Source: CAYNLK01 sp964398055 | Lineage (GTDB): Bacteria; Chloroflexota; Anaerolineae; 4572-78; J111 | Reading direction: 5' to 3' | Assembly (NCBI GenBank): GCA_964398055.1 | Contig: CAYNLK010000003.1 | Span: 186,001 to 250,000 of the forward strand | DNA length: 64,000 bases | In this document: positions 50,018-58,289 of the stretch, in pieces | Layout of the letters: each line of letters starts with the position of its first letter | How positions within the stretch are numbered: the stretch's first letter is position 1 | Position numbers and translations under genes: made by a program | Notes under the pieces: generated by a model | Database searches by the model: none | The model's input: the letters and a program-made list of their open reading frames with translations, nothing else | Told to the model about the DNA's origin: nothing

Positions 50018-50079
50018 GTGTTGCGTAGTGCGAATTACGTAATGCGACTTCAGTGGTTGGGTAACGGAATACGCAACAC
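50018..50079. repeat. Inverted heptamer pair, TTGCGTA type
   Basis: GTGTTGCGTAGTGCG (50018-50032) and CGGAATACGCAACAC (50065-50079) match at 13 of 15 positions, between the aminotransferase and COG2403-type genes. It is related to the pair at 3506-3557. Confidence 0.7.
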
Positions 50080-50123
50080 GCAGTTAAAATTCTGCCAATA
50101 AGATATGATAAGGAGCATTCCCT

Positions 50124-51458
50124 ATGGAGAAGACTCGTATTCTGATTATGGGCGCGGCCGGGCGCGATTTTCACAATTTCAATGTCTATTTTCGGGATAA
50201 CCCGAATTATGATGTGGTCGCCTTTACGGCCACCCAAATCCCGAATATTGAAGGCCGCCTCTACCCGGCCGAGTTGGCCGGGCCAAGCTACCCGGCCGGT
50301 ATTCCGATCTATCCGGAAAATGACCTGGTCAAATTGATCAAGCAACACCGCATCGACCAGGTTATTTTTGCCTATTCCGACGTTTCCCACGAGTACGTGA
50401 TGCACAAAGCTTCCCAGGTGATCGCCGCCGGGGCCGATTTTCGATTTCTGGGCGCGACCAAAACGATGCTCAGGTCGAATAAGCCGGTAGTGGCGGTCTG
50501 CGCGGTGCGCACCGGCTGCGGCAAGAGTCAAACCACCCGCCGGGTGTGTGACTTGCTGCGGGGGTTAGGACACAAAGTCGTCGCTGTGCGCCACCCGATG
50601 CCGTACGGCAACCTGGTCGAACAGGCCTGCCAGCGTTTTGCCACTTACGAAGACCTGGACCGGTACGACTGCACCATCGAAGAGCGAGAGGAGTACGAAC
50701 CGCATCTCAGTCGCGGTATTGTGGTCTACGCCGGCGTTGATTACGAGCAGATTCTACGCCAGGCCGAGCAGGAAGCAGATATGATTGTATGGGACGGCGG
50801 CAACAACGACCTGCCCTTCTTCAAACCCGATCTGCACCTGGTGGTGACCGACCCGCACCGGCCCGGCCACGAACTCCGCTACCACCCCGGTGAGGCTAAC
50901 CTGCGCGCCGCCGATGTGGTCATCATCAACAAGATCGATACGGCTACAGCGGAAAATGTCAACACGGTCCGGGCAAGCATTGGCCAGGTCAATCCGCAGG
51001 CCGTTATTGTTGAGGCTGCCTCGCCGGTGTTCGTGGAGCAGCCGGACGCTATCCGCGGCAAGAAGGTGCTGGTGGTGGAGGATGGGCCTACCCTGACCCA
51101 CGGGGAGATGGCTTACGGCGCCGGGGTGGTCGCTGCCCGGCGCTTTGGGGCGGCCGAGATTGTGGACCCGCGACCCTATGCGGTCGGCTCGATTGTGGCC
51201 ACCTACGAGCAATACCCGAGCACCGGGCCGGTGCTGCCGGCGATGGGTTACGGCCGCCAGCAGATGGACGAGCTGGGCCAAACCATCGAGCGGACTCCGT
51301 GCGATCTGGTCATCGTCGCCACGCCGATTGATCTGCGCCGGGTGGTTACAATCAACAAACCAAACCAGCGGGTTCTATACGAACTTCAAGAAATCGGCCA
51401 ACCTGACCTGGGGGGGATTTTAGCTGCCAAGTTCGACTCAGTGGGCAGTAATCAGTGA
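50124..51458 (+). CDS. COG2403-type P-loop protein (cyclic 2,3-diphosphoglycerate synthetase-like)
   Basis: 444 residues. The N-terminal 110 residues are Rossmann-like (RILIMGAAGRDFHNFNVYF, DQVIFAYSDVSHEYV). A P-loop follows: AVCAVRTGCGKSQTTRRVCDLL near 127. Then come MIVWDGGNNDLPF and VVIINKIDTATAENV, an NKxD guanine-type motif near 270. Annotated relatives are cyclic 2,3-diphosphoglycerate synthetases of methanogens, but the bacterial homologues have no proven activity and often sit near carbamoyl-phosphate or arginine/ornithine genes (recalled, not checked). Ornithine aminotransferase follows. The last residues (SVGSNQ) come from a repeat tract. Confidence 0.8.
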   Translation: MEKTRILIMGAAGRDFHNFNVYFRDNPNYDVVAFTATQIPNIEGRLYPAELAGPSYPAGIPIYPENDLVKLIKQHRIDQVIFAYSDVSHEYVMHKASQVIAAGADFRFLGATKTMLRSNKPVVAVCAVRTGCGKSQTTRRVCDLLRGLGHKVVAVRHPMPYGNLVEQACQRFATYEDLDRYDCTIEEREEYEPHLSRGIVVYAGVDYEQILRQAEQEADMIVWDGGNNDLPFFKPDLHLVVTDPHRPGHELRYHPGEANLRAADVVIINKIDTATAENVNTVRASIGQVNPQAVIVEAASPVFVEQPDAIRGKKVLVVEDGPTLTHGEMAYGAGVVAARRFGAAEIVDPRPYAVGSIVATYEQYPSTGPVLPAMGYGRQQMDELGQTIERTPCDLVIVATPIDLRRVVTINKPNQRVLYELQEIGQPDLGGILAAKFDSVGSNQ

Positions 51459-51492
51459 ATAGTGAACAGTGACCACTGACTACTGACCACTG
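51439..51492. repeat. Inverted heptamer pair, CAGTGGG/CACTGAC type
   Basis: 51439-51457 and 51473-51492 form an imperfect stem (17 of 19 matching), composed of CAGTAAT, CAGTGAA, TAGTGAA, CAGTGAC, CACTGAC, TACTGAC, CACTGAT units. It begins inside the COG2403-type gene. Confidence 0.85.
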
Positions 51493-51515
51493 ATAACTTT
51501 TTTGGAGTATGGTAG

Positions 51516-52718
51516 ATGAATACAATTGACTACATTACCCTGGAAGATCAATATGGGGCCAGAAACTACAAACCGCTGGATGTGGTGTTGGCGCGGGGGG
51601 AAGGCATCTGGCTGTACGACGTCGAAGGTAACAAGTATCTGGATTGTCTCAGCGCCTATTCGGCGGTGAACCACGGCCATTGCCACCCCCGCCTGCTTCG
51701 GGCGATGGTCGAACAGGCTGCCAGACTGACCCTGACCTCGCGCGCCTTTCGCAACGACAAGCTGGGCCAGTTTTACCAAATCCTGTCCGAACTGACCGGC
51801 TATGAGCTGATTCTGCCGATGAATACCGGAGCCGAGGCGGTCGAAACGGCCATCAAAGCGGCCCGCAAATGGGGTTATCGGGTCAAGCAAGTGCAGCCTG
51901 ACCGGGCCGAGATTATCGTCTGCAATGGCAATTTCCACGGCCGGACCACGACCATCGTCGGCTTTTCATCCGAAGCACAATACAAAGCCGATTTTGGACC
52001 GTTTACCCCCGGCTTTGTGAATATCCCCTACGGCGACGCCAAGGCCCTGGCCGCGGCCATCACTCCCCAAACCGTTGGCTTTTTGGTCGAGCCGATTCAG
52101 GGCGAGGGCGGCGTGGTGGTGCCGCCGGCCGGCTATCTCAAGGCTGTGCGGGAAATTTGCAACCGGCACAACGTTCTACTACTGGCCGACGAAATCCAGA
52201 CCGGCCTGGGGCGTACCGGCAGCCTCTTTGCCTGCGACCACGAAGGCATCCGCCCCGACGTGATGATTATCGGCAAGGCGCTGTCGGGCGGTTTTTATCC
52301 GGTCTCGGCCGTACTGGCCTCTAAAGAAATTCTGGGGCTGTTCCGCCCTGGCGATCACGGCAGCACCTTTGGCGGCAACCCGCTGGGCGCGGCAATTGCC
52401 AGCGAAGCCTTGACAGTTTTGGTCGAAGAGGGTTTAATTGAGAATGCCAAAACCGTGGGTGAATATTTCCAGGAACGGCTGGCCGAAATTCCCAGCCCTC
52501 ACGTTAAAGAGGTGCGCGGCAAGGGTTTGTTGATTGGGGTTGAACTGAAGCCCGAGGCCGGTGGGGCCCGTCGCTTTTGTGAAGCGCTGCAAAGCAAGGG
52601 CATCCTCTGTAAAGAAACCCGGCACAATGTCATTCGCTTTGCCCCGCCGTTGATCATCAATCGGGCAGAAATCGATTGGGCCCTGGAACATATCACCACC
52701 GTGCTGAACATGAATTAA
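51516..52718 (+). CDS. rocD: Ornithine aminotransferase
   Basis: 400 residues, class III transaminase of the RocD/OAT group. Clear matches: GARNYKPLDVVLARGEG, LDCLSAYSAVNHGHCHPR, LPMNTGAEAVETAIKAARKW, NFHGRTTTIVGFSS, VEPIQGEGGVVVPP, LLADEIQTGLGRTG and the PLP Lys in IIGKALSGGFYPVSA. It converts ornithine and 2-oxoglutarate to glutamate semialdehyde and glutamate, feeding proline or glutamate. It ends the island; the preceding gap is mostly a repeat hairpin. Confidence 0.94.
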   Translation: MNTIDYITLEDQYGARNYKPLDVVLARGEGIWLYDVEGNKYLDCLSAYSAVNHGHCHPRLLRAMVEQAARLTLTSRAFRNDKLGQFYQILSELTGYELILPMNTGAEAVETAIKAARKWGYRVKQVQPDRAEIIVCNGNFHGRTTTIVGFSSEAQYKADFGPFTPGFVNIPYGDAKALAAAITPQTVGFLVEPIQGEGGVVVPPAGYLKAVREICNRHNVLLLADEIQTGLGRTGSLFACDHEGIRPDVMIIGKALSGGFYPVSAVLASKEILGLFRPGDHGSTFGGNPLGAAIASEALTVLVEEGLIENAKTVGEYFQERLAEIPSPHVKEVRGKGLLIGVELKPEAGGARRFCEALQSKGILCKETRHNVIRFAPPLIINRAEIDWALEHITTVLNMN

Positions 52719-52743
52719 GCCGTGGACAGTAAACGGTAACAAG

Positions 52744-52778
52744 CAGACCCTAAAGATTTTTGAAACCTTTAGGGTCTG
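52744..52778. terminator. Perfect 12-bp stem-loop after rocD
   Basis: CAGACCCTAAAG (52744-52755) pairs fully with CTTTAGGGTCTG (52767-52778) around ATTTTTGAAAC. There is no T-run, so it is a terminator, RNA stabiliser or dispersed palindrome. Confidence 0.65.
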
Positions 52779-52820
52779 TAGGGTCGGTATACCGGCAACT
52801 GTCTACCGTTTATTGAAGCG

Positions 52821-54890
52821 ATGCCCAAAATAAACCGCCTGCTTTCTCCCAACACAACCCCAACCTGGCTGAAATTGACCATCGATCTGGTGGCTGTGGG
52901 TCTCCTCGGCTGGTTGGCCTGGCAATACGCCGGCTTTTTGCTGCGGGATGATCTGTACCTCTACGGCGATCACCCCGGCCAATTTTACCGCCTCTGGCAG
53001 CTATTGGAGCTTACCTGGCCGGAAGATGGCCGGCTGATCGGTTGGAGTCCCTATTGGTATGCCGGTTTCCCCGAATTACAATTCTACCCGCCCGGTTTCG
53101 CTCTGATCGGCTGGTTCATCTGGCTGGGCAGTTTGCAGCAACTTTCGCCGGTGGCGGTCTACCAACTGGTCGTATTTATCAGTTACCTCCTGCCGGCCAT
53201 TGGATTTTACCTGCTGCTGGCCTGGGGTTTCGGGGATCGACTGGCCGGATTATTCGCCGCCTGGCTCACCTTGGTCGCTCCGCTGCCGTTGGGCGGCGCT
53301 CTGGGAGTCAAAATCGGTTTGTTGGGCGACCGGCTGGCCTTCGGTCTGACGCCGCTCTATCTGCTGGCCGGCCTGTGGGGTATGCAATCCAAGAGCAAAA
53401 TGCTGCCCTGGTTGGTCAGCGGGCTTGTGCTGGCCGGCATTGGGTTGAACCACACCTATCAGGCCATCCTGCCGACAGGGATTTTGGCTTTGTACGCTCT
53501 GATTGGCCGGACGGAGTGGCGATCCCGCCTGATCTGGCTGGGCGGGGTTGTCTTGCTGGGGCTGGGGTTGACCGCTTTCTGGGGGCTGCCGCTGGCCGTC
53601 CGGCAGGATTTCTTTGTGCCGATTATCGAGGCGCCGCTGCTCGAAACCCGGATTATTCTCACAAATATGTGGTTCAATGGAGCCGGATTGTTGTTAGCTG
53701 CGGCCCTGGTCGGCAACCTGCTCAGGCCGGGCGAGCGGCGCAACCTGACCCTGGCGATCTTGCTGGGCGGGCTGCTGCAACTCGGCTTTATCTTCTTTGA
53801 CTACACCATCCTGATTGACCGCTTCAACATATTCACCTTCATTCCCAACCGTTTTGTGACCGGCCTGGCTTTTGGCCTGTTTGTCGGACTTGGCTTGGGG
53901 GTATCGGAGTTGAGCTGGTTGGGGGTGCGCCTTCTGCGCCGCCGGTCGCTGGCGCTGTGGGGGCTGCCCCTGCTGGTTATTGTGCCCTGGCTGGCCTACA
54001 ATTATCTGGCCGACGCCTACGACACGGCCGATTGGCTGGCTGACTGGCAGCCGGCCGCCGATCGAACGCCGCTCTTTCTGCGCGAAGCCGAGGCCAGGTA
54101 CGATTTGCCGCCGGTCTGGGCAACGATGGCCGCCACCCCCGGTCGCATCCTCTTCACCTCCTATTACGGCCTGTTGTTCGACCTGCCAACGACCCTCAAA
54201 TCGGTCACGCCAATTCTGACAGAACGGCCAATCATAGGGGGAACTTTCACCACCCGGACCCTGGTGGCCAATTACCTGTGGCGCGGCCAGGCCAAACCGG
54301 CGGTTTTGTACGGCAAGGTCGAGCAGGAGGATGACCGGACGCTGGCCGGCGTCCCGTGGGAAGTGATGAGCGACGATTTTCTGGCCGACCTGGCCCGCCG
54401 TTTCAACGTTACCATGATCGCCACCACCGCGACCGACATCAACGCCCAGGCTTTTTTGGATGGCTCAAGCCGTTTCCGGCCCGGTTGGTCAAATCGATTG
54501 TTCAAGTTTTACGAGCCGGTTGGCTACCAACCCAGTTGGGTGGAAAGTACGGAGGCCGAAGCTACAGTCACGCGGTTTGAGCGACAGGCGATTGACGTGG
54601 CTGTGGCCGAAGCCCGACCGGGGGCAACTGTTCGGGTGAAAATAGCCAACTATCCACTCTGGCAAGCCGAGGCTGAGGGGCAATCGCTCCCCATTCAAAC
54701 AGACGAACAGGGGCTGATGTTGATAAAGCTGCCGCCGGGCAGCTACACGCTCCAACTGCGCTACCAGCCGGGTTGGGCCGAACGGCTGGGGGGAATCATC
54801 ACTGTGATCACCCTGGCCGCGGCCGTGGGGTTGGTAATATACTTGTATTTATTGAGTTTCAACCGGCGGCACTTTGGGCATGTAGAGTAG
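52821..54890 (+). CDS. Polytopic membrane protein, GT-C/YfhO-like (6-PTPS-related family)
   Basis: 689 residues with about a dozen hydrophobic segments in the first 430 residues, then a soluble beta-rich domain and a final helix (about 655-680). The first external loop has LYLYGDHPGQFYRLWQLLEL, with the acidic pair expected of GT-C type glycosyltransferases, and WSPYWYAGFPELQFYPPG. This matches the 6-pyruvoyl-tetrahydropterin synthase-related membrane family, whose members probably transfer sugars from polyprenyl carriers outside the cell. The activity is not proven. Its 3' end overlaps the convergent GH gene by 42 bp. Confidence 0.75.
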   Translation: MPKINRLLSPNTTPTWLKLTIDLVAVGLLGWLAWQYAGFLLRDDLYLYGDHPGQFYRLWQLLELTWPEDGRLIGWSPYWYAGFPELQFYPPGFALIGWFIWLGSLQQLSPVAVYQLVVFISYLLPAIGFYLLLAWGFGDRLAGLFAAWLTLVAPLPLGGALGVKIGLLGDRLAFGLTPLYLLAGLWGMQSKSKMLPWLVSGLVLAGIGLNHTYQAILPTGILALYALIGRTEWRSRLIWLGGVVLLGLGLTAFWGLPLAVRQDFFVPIIEAPLLETRIILTNMWFNGAGLLLAAALVGNLLRPGERRNLTLAILLGGLLQLGFIFFDYTILIDRFNIFTFIPNRFVTGLAFGLFVGLGLGVSELSWLGVRLLRRRSLALWGLPLLVIVPWLAYNYLADAYDTADWLADWQPAADRTPLFLREAEARYDLPPVWATMAATPGRILFTSYYGLLFDLPTTLKSVTPILTERPIIGGTFTTRTLVANYLWRGQAKPAVLYGKVEQEDDRTLAGVPWEVMSDDFLADLARRFNVTMIATTATDINAQAFLDGSSRFRPGWSNRLFKFYEPVGYQPSWVESTEAEATVTRFERQAIDVAVAEARPGATVRVKIANYPLWQAEAEGQSLPIQTDEQGLMLIKLPPGSYTLQLRYQPGWAERLGGIITVITLAAAVGLVIYLYLLSFNRRHFGHVE

Positions 54891-56078
54891 CCCGTAGTAG
54901 GCCGGGGCGGTGCGTAACTCGGGAAACCCGGGGTAGACGATACTCCAGTAGGTCTGCTCGTCGGCCAGGGTCCACTGCGGATCGGCGATGTAGATAACGC
55001 TCATCACCCCAATCCAGGGCTGCCAGTTGGCCTCGGCGTAGGCAAAAGCCCGCTGGAGATATTTGTCCTGCTCATGCAGGCTAACCGCGTGCCAGCGATA
55101 CGGCGAGTCCGGGCGGGGGTCAACGGTCCAGCCAAACTCGAGCAGCACAATTTTTTTGGCTTCATCGCCATTGCGGACCATAATCGCCCGGATATCCTCC
55201 ACGTGCCGAAAGCCATAGACGCGGCGCAATTCTGCCGGGGCGCTGTCGCCGTTGTTCAGAGCCGGATCGTTGGCAATAACCGCCGGATCGGTTTCAGGCG
55301 GGCTTTTGAAACCGGCGGCGTGGACACCCAGGGCGTCGAAGTAGGCCGCCGCGCCGGCTTCGTACATCCCCTGCAAGAAATAGATATCGGGCATAGCTTC
55401 GGCATCGTGGCGGGTGGTGGGGGCCAGGCCGGCGCTGATGACAATCGCCTGGGGGTCGGCCGCTTTGACCGCGGCATAACCAACCTTGAGCAACTCGACA
55501 TATTCGGCCGGATTGGGCGGGCGATGGCCCCACTCGCGGGCCAGGTTGGGTTCATTCCAGATTTGATACGCCTCAACTCGGCCTTTGTAGCGATTGGCCA
55601 CGGCATAGACGTAATCGTAAAAATCGGCCAGATTGTCAGGCGGGCCAACCTCCGGCAGGGTGACGCCGGGCGCGGCCCAGGCCGGCTGCGAACCGAGCCG
55701 CACGATCACCTTGAGCTGGTGGGCCTCGATCTGGTCCATAATCCGGTCGGGAGTGTCCCACTGCCATATACCCTTGGCCTGGCCCTCAAGTTCCCGCCAG
55801 GGGAACTCCTGCTTCACCCAGCGCAGGCCGGCCTGTTGCACCAACTGCAAATCCCGGTCGGCCACCTCCTCCCGCCAAAACAGAAACACCTGCACCCCGT
55901 AGTCGGGCGAGGACATCACTGTGTTGACATCAATAGTGGGGGAGTAAATCGGCTTGCTGGCCGGGTTGAGTGGGGTGGCTTCGTCTGCAATAGCGGCGGC
56001 TCCCCCGCACCCAACCAGCAGGAGTGAGAGCAAGCCGCTCACGAGCATCAGATAGATCAGCTTAAAATCAATCGACAA
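54849..56078 (-). CDS. Glycoside hydrolase-like lipoprotein (GH39/clan A type)
   Basis: About 409 residues from TTG 56078, preceded at 8 bp by GAGG; the open frame reaches ATG 56123. A lipoprotein signal ends in LLLVGCGG. The TIM barrel shows VQVFLFWREEVADRDLQLVQ, WVKQEFPWRELEG, YQIWNEPNLAREWG (acid/base Glu) and LLEFGWTVDPRP (likely nucleophile Glu). These are clan GH-A positions, nearest to GH39-type enzymes. It would act at the cell surface on a polysaccharide. It is convergent with the GT-C-like gene, with a 42-bp overlap. Confidence 0.82.
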   Translation of the reverse strand: MSIDFKLIYLMLVSGLLSLLLVGCGGAAAIADEATPLNPASKPIYSPTIDVNTVMSSPDYGVQVFLFWREEVADRDLQLVQQAGLRWVKQEFPWRELEGQAKGIWQWDTPDRIMDQIEAHQLKVIVRLGSQPAWAAPGVTLPEVGPPDNLADFYDYVYAVANRYKGRVEAYQIWNEPNLAREWGHRPPNPAEYVELLKVGYAAVKAADPQAIVISAGLAPTTRHDAEAMPDIYFLQGMYEAGAAAYFDALGVHAAGFKSPPETDPAVIANDPALNNGDSAPAELRRVYGFRHVEDIRAIMVRNGDEAKKIVLLEFGWTVDPRPDSPYRWHAVSLHEQDKYLQRAFAYAEANWQPWIGVMSVIYIADPQWTLADEQTYWSIVYPGFPELRTAPAYYGLLYMPKVPPVETQ

Positions 56079-56188
56079 CAAACCAACCTCACAAAAAACA
56101 GCCCGGCTCAAAAGGCCAGGCAAAATAGATCAAGCTATTGAATTTTAGACATTTGGCTGATAAGAGCAACTTCGAACGATGGGCTTGA

Positions 56189-57301
56189 TTACCTTCCCCG
56201 CCACCAATCTTTACGCACCCGCGGGTCCATAAAGCGGCCGGTGTCACGAATAGCTACCTGTATTTCCGTACTCCGGGCCCGGCCAAACGGCTGGCCGGGA
56301 CGCAAAGCCGGCAGTTGACGCCGTCCGGCGCTGTTCATTTGCCGGTAGAGAGCCAGCAGGCTCGGTTCGGTACAAACGCCCTCTACGTGGATGGCATAAC
56401 CGGTAGCGACCGTGTCTTCGCCGGTATATTTCAGGGTGAGTCGTTCCTGGTCGGCGTAAAGCACCAGCACTTGATAACCCTGGCCAATGTCGTAACCGGC
56501 CGACGGCACGTGGATAGTTTCACCCGTTTCCACCTCCATCCCCAGCAGCGTCACCTCGAAATCGGTGACCGGGCCGCCGCGGGCATTGCGGCCCCAATCC
56601 CACTGGTTAACCCGGTAAATGCCGCTGAAGCTGGGCGTCCGCTTATCGGCAAAGAGACCGGCCAGTTGGGGGGCGCGATTATCGGTAGGCCCGCTCATAT
56701 CAATGAGACTCAACTGGCCGCCGGTGGGGCTGTAGCCGCGTAAGGCCAGGTTGAGATCGCCATGCTTATCTGCCGGACGGTCGGCCGGCGAACCGACGAT
56801 GGGCAGCGTGCCGTAGTTCTGACCGGGGATCGGCGCACACGGATCGACTTCAACCACAGGGGGTTCGGGTTCAGGTTCCGGCTGCGGCGGGGCTGGCGGT
56901 TCCGGTTGGGGTGGCGGCGTGATGGGTGGCGGCGGCGGCGGGGGTTCAGGTGCAGGCGCCGGGGCCGGAGGTTCGGGCTGGGGCGGCGCAGGGGTAACCC
57001 CCTCAAGCGCCGGAATGATCAGCACCTGGCCCACCCAAATCCGGCCATCGGGGAGGTTGTTGGCCTTTTGAATCAGGGGGTATTGGCGCGGGTTGCCATA
57101 GAGATTCTGGGCAATCCGGGCCAGGGTATCGCCCCGTTGAACGGTGTAGGTAGTAAAGCCGCCCGGCGTTTTCCCCTGAGCATAAGCAGTAATTAACTCG
57201 GCCAGCACCTGTTCCGCGGTTTTGCCTGCCTGTTGGGCTTTGGCCACCACCGCCTGATAGGTAGCCTCATCTAAATCGATTGCAAAGTTCCGTCGGGCCA
57301 T
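56189..57301 (-). CDS. Ribbon-helix-helix/LysM protein with proline-rich linker
   Basis: 370 residues without a signal peptide. Residues 1-45 (RRNFAIDLDEATYQAVVAKA, then GKTAEQVLAELITAY) resemble a ribbon-helix-helix DNA-binding domain. Residues 50-98 are a canonical LysM (YTVQRGDTLARIAQNLYG to GQVLIIPA). A Pro/Glu/Ala-rich linker covers about 100-150. The rest is a beta-rich domain of unknown family (GDLNLALRGYSPTGGQLSLI, VTDFEVTLLGMEVETGETI) ending in a basic, Trp-containing tail. A cytosolic protein joining RHH and LysM modules is unusual. Function unknown. Confidence 0.75.
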   Translation of the reverse strand: MARRNFAIDLDEATYQAVVAKAQQAGKTAEQVLAELITAYAQGKTPGGFTTYTVQRGDTLARIAQNLYGNPRQYPLIQKANNLPDGRIWVGQVLIIPALEGVTPAPPQPEPPAPAPAPEPPPPPPPITPPPQPEPPAPPQPEPEPEPPVVEVDPCAPIPGQNYGTLPIVGSPADRPADKHGDLNLALRGYSPTGGQLSLIDMSGPTDNRAPQLAGLFADKRTPSFSGIYRVNQWDWGRNARGGPVTDFEVTLLGMEVETGETIHVPSAGYDIGQGYQVLVLYADQERLTLKYTGEDTVATGYAIHVEGVCTEPSLLALYRQMNSAGRRQLPALRPGQPFGRARSTEIQVAIRDTGRFMDPRVRKDWWRGR

Positions 57302-57369
57302 ATGACTGTTATTCCCCTTTCAGTGATTACGGTCTAAAAGACCGGTAGAAATTTGAGACCTGGCGTGTT

Positions 57370-58122
57370 CTAGGCCTGATTCGGCCGAATCAGGCCGGCG
57401 ACAGATGGCAAGACTATATCGGCGTAAGGCGCCAGCAGGGCGACCGGACTGACGCCGGACAGCACACCCACAACCAGCCCTACGCCAGCGACCCGTCCCA
57501 TCCGCAAATCATCCGGGTTGTCGCCAACCATCACCGCCCTGGCCGGCGTAATATCCAGGGCGCGGCAAATTGTCCAAACCATGTCCGGGGCCGGTTTAAT
57601 CGACCGGACATCATCGGCGCAGGCCAGCGCATCGACCATGTCGGACAGACCCAAACCGGCCAGAGTCGCCTGAGTTGGAGCGCGATCGTCGCTGGTGGCA
57701 ATACCAATCTTGAGACCGCCGGCGCGTAAGGTGGTGAAGAGCCGGTTGAGATCGGTCAACGGGTGGGCCAAGGTCACCGGGTCAGGCGGCTGCCAGGCGG
57801 TTGCCAGAGCTTGTTCGGCGTCGGCAGCAAACAAACCGGCTTCAACCAACACGTTGAGGGTCAATTGGCGTAATTTTGGCACCGGGGCAATTGCCAGCGG
57901 CCCCGCCGGGTCGATGCGCCCGGAGCCTGGCTCAAAGGCCATCACCGCAAACAGGGCTGTGGTGATGGGCAGACCAGCGGCGATCTCCAACTCTTGGGCC
58001 AACTGGCGCAGCCAGGTCCCCCACATCGCCTTGATATCGATGAGAGTACCATCTTTATCAAAAATAACGAGAGCCGGGTTTATGGCGACCAGCTCCGGAA
58101 TGAGCCGCCCGTTGACACTCAT
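57370..58122 (-). CDS. HAD-superfamily phosphatase (phosphoglycolate phosphatase-like)
   Basis: 250 residues. Motif I VIFDKDGTLIDIKAMW (nucleophile Asp, and Asp+2), motif II GIATSDDR, motif III lysine in SIKPAPDMV and motif IV MVGDNPDDLRMG are complete. A helical cap follows motif I. The FDKDGTL form with a long cap is seen in Gph-like phosphatases. Substrate unknown. A 16-residue lead-in precedes motif I. Confidence 0.87.
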   Translation of the reverse strand: MSVNGRLIPELVAINPALVIFDKDGTLIDIKAMWGTWLRQLAQELEIAAGLPITTALFAVMAFEPGSGRIDPAGPLAIAPVPKLRQLTLNVLVEAGLFAADAEQALATAWQPPDPVTLAHPLTDLNRLFTTLRAGGLKIGIATSDDRAPTQATLAGLGLSDMVDALACADDVRSIKPAPDMVWTICRALDITPARAVMVGDNPDDLRMGRVAGVGLVVGVLSGVSPVALLAPYADIVLPSVAGLIRPNQA

Positions 58123-58203
58123 AACATCCCCAGAAATAACACTGATGCAGACCAGGCTAACTGAGTCAAGTATACCGTAAATTCTAAGGTCGTCAACATA
58201 AAG

Positions 58204-58251
58204 TTGGGTTAGTTAGTTAGTTAGTTAGTTGGTTGGTTAGTTGGTTGGTTG
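58204..58251. repeat. TTAG/TTGG tetranucleotide microsatellite
   Basis: About five TTAG units followed by alternating TTGG and TTAG units, 48 bp in all. Unlike the other tracts its period is 4 bp. It lies between the HAD gene (upstream side) and the end of the PHP gene. A shorter TTGG tract is at 28808. Confidence 0.85.
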
Positions 58252-58289
58252 GCGTCCTGATGCAAAGCGTATCGAAGGCGGGGTGTTGG

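Noticed and set aside
55074..56027. 317-codon plus-strand frame opposite the GH39-like gene
   Set aside because: Antisense shadow; catalytic motifs and signal peptide are on the minus strand.
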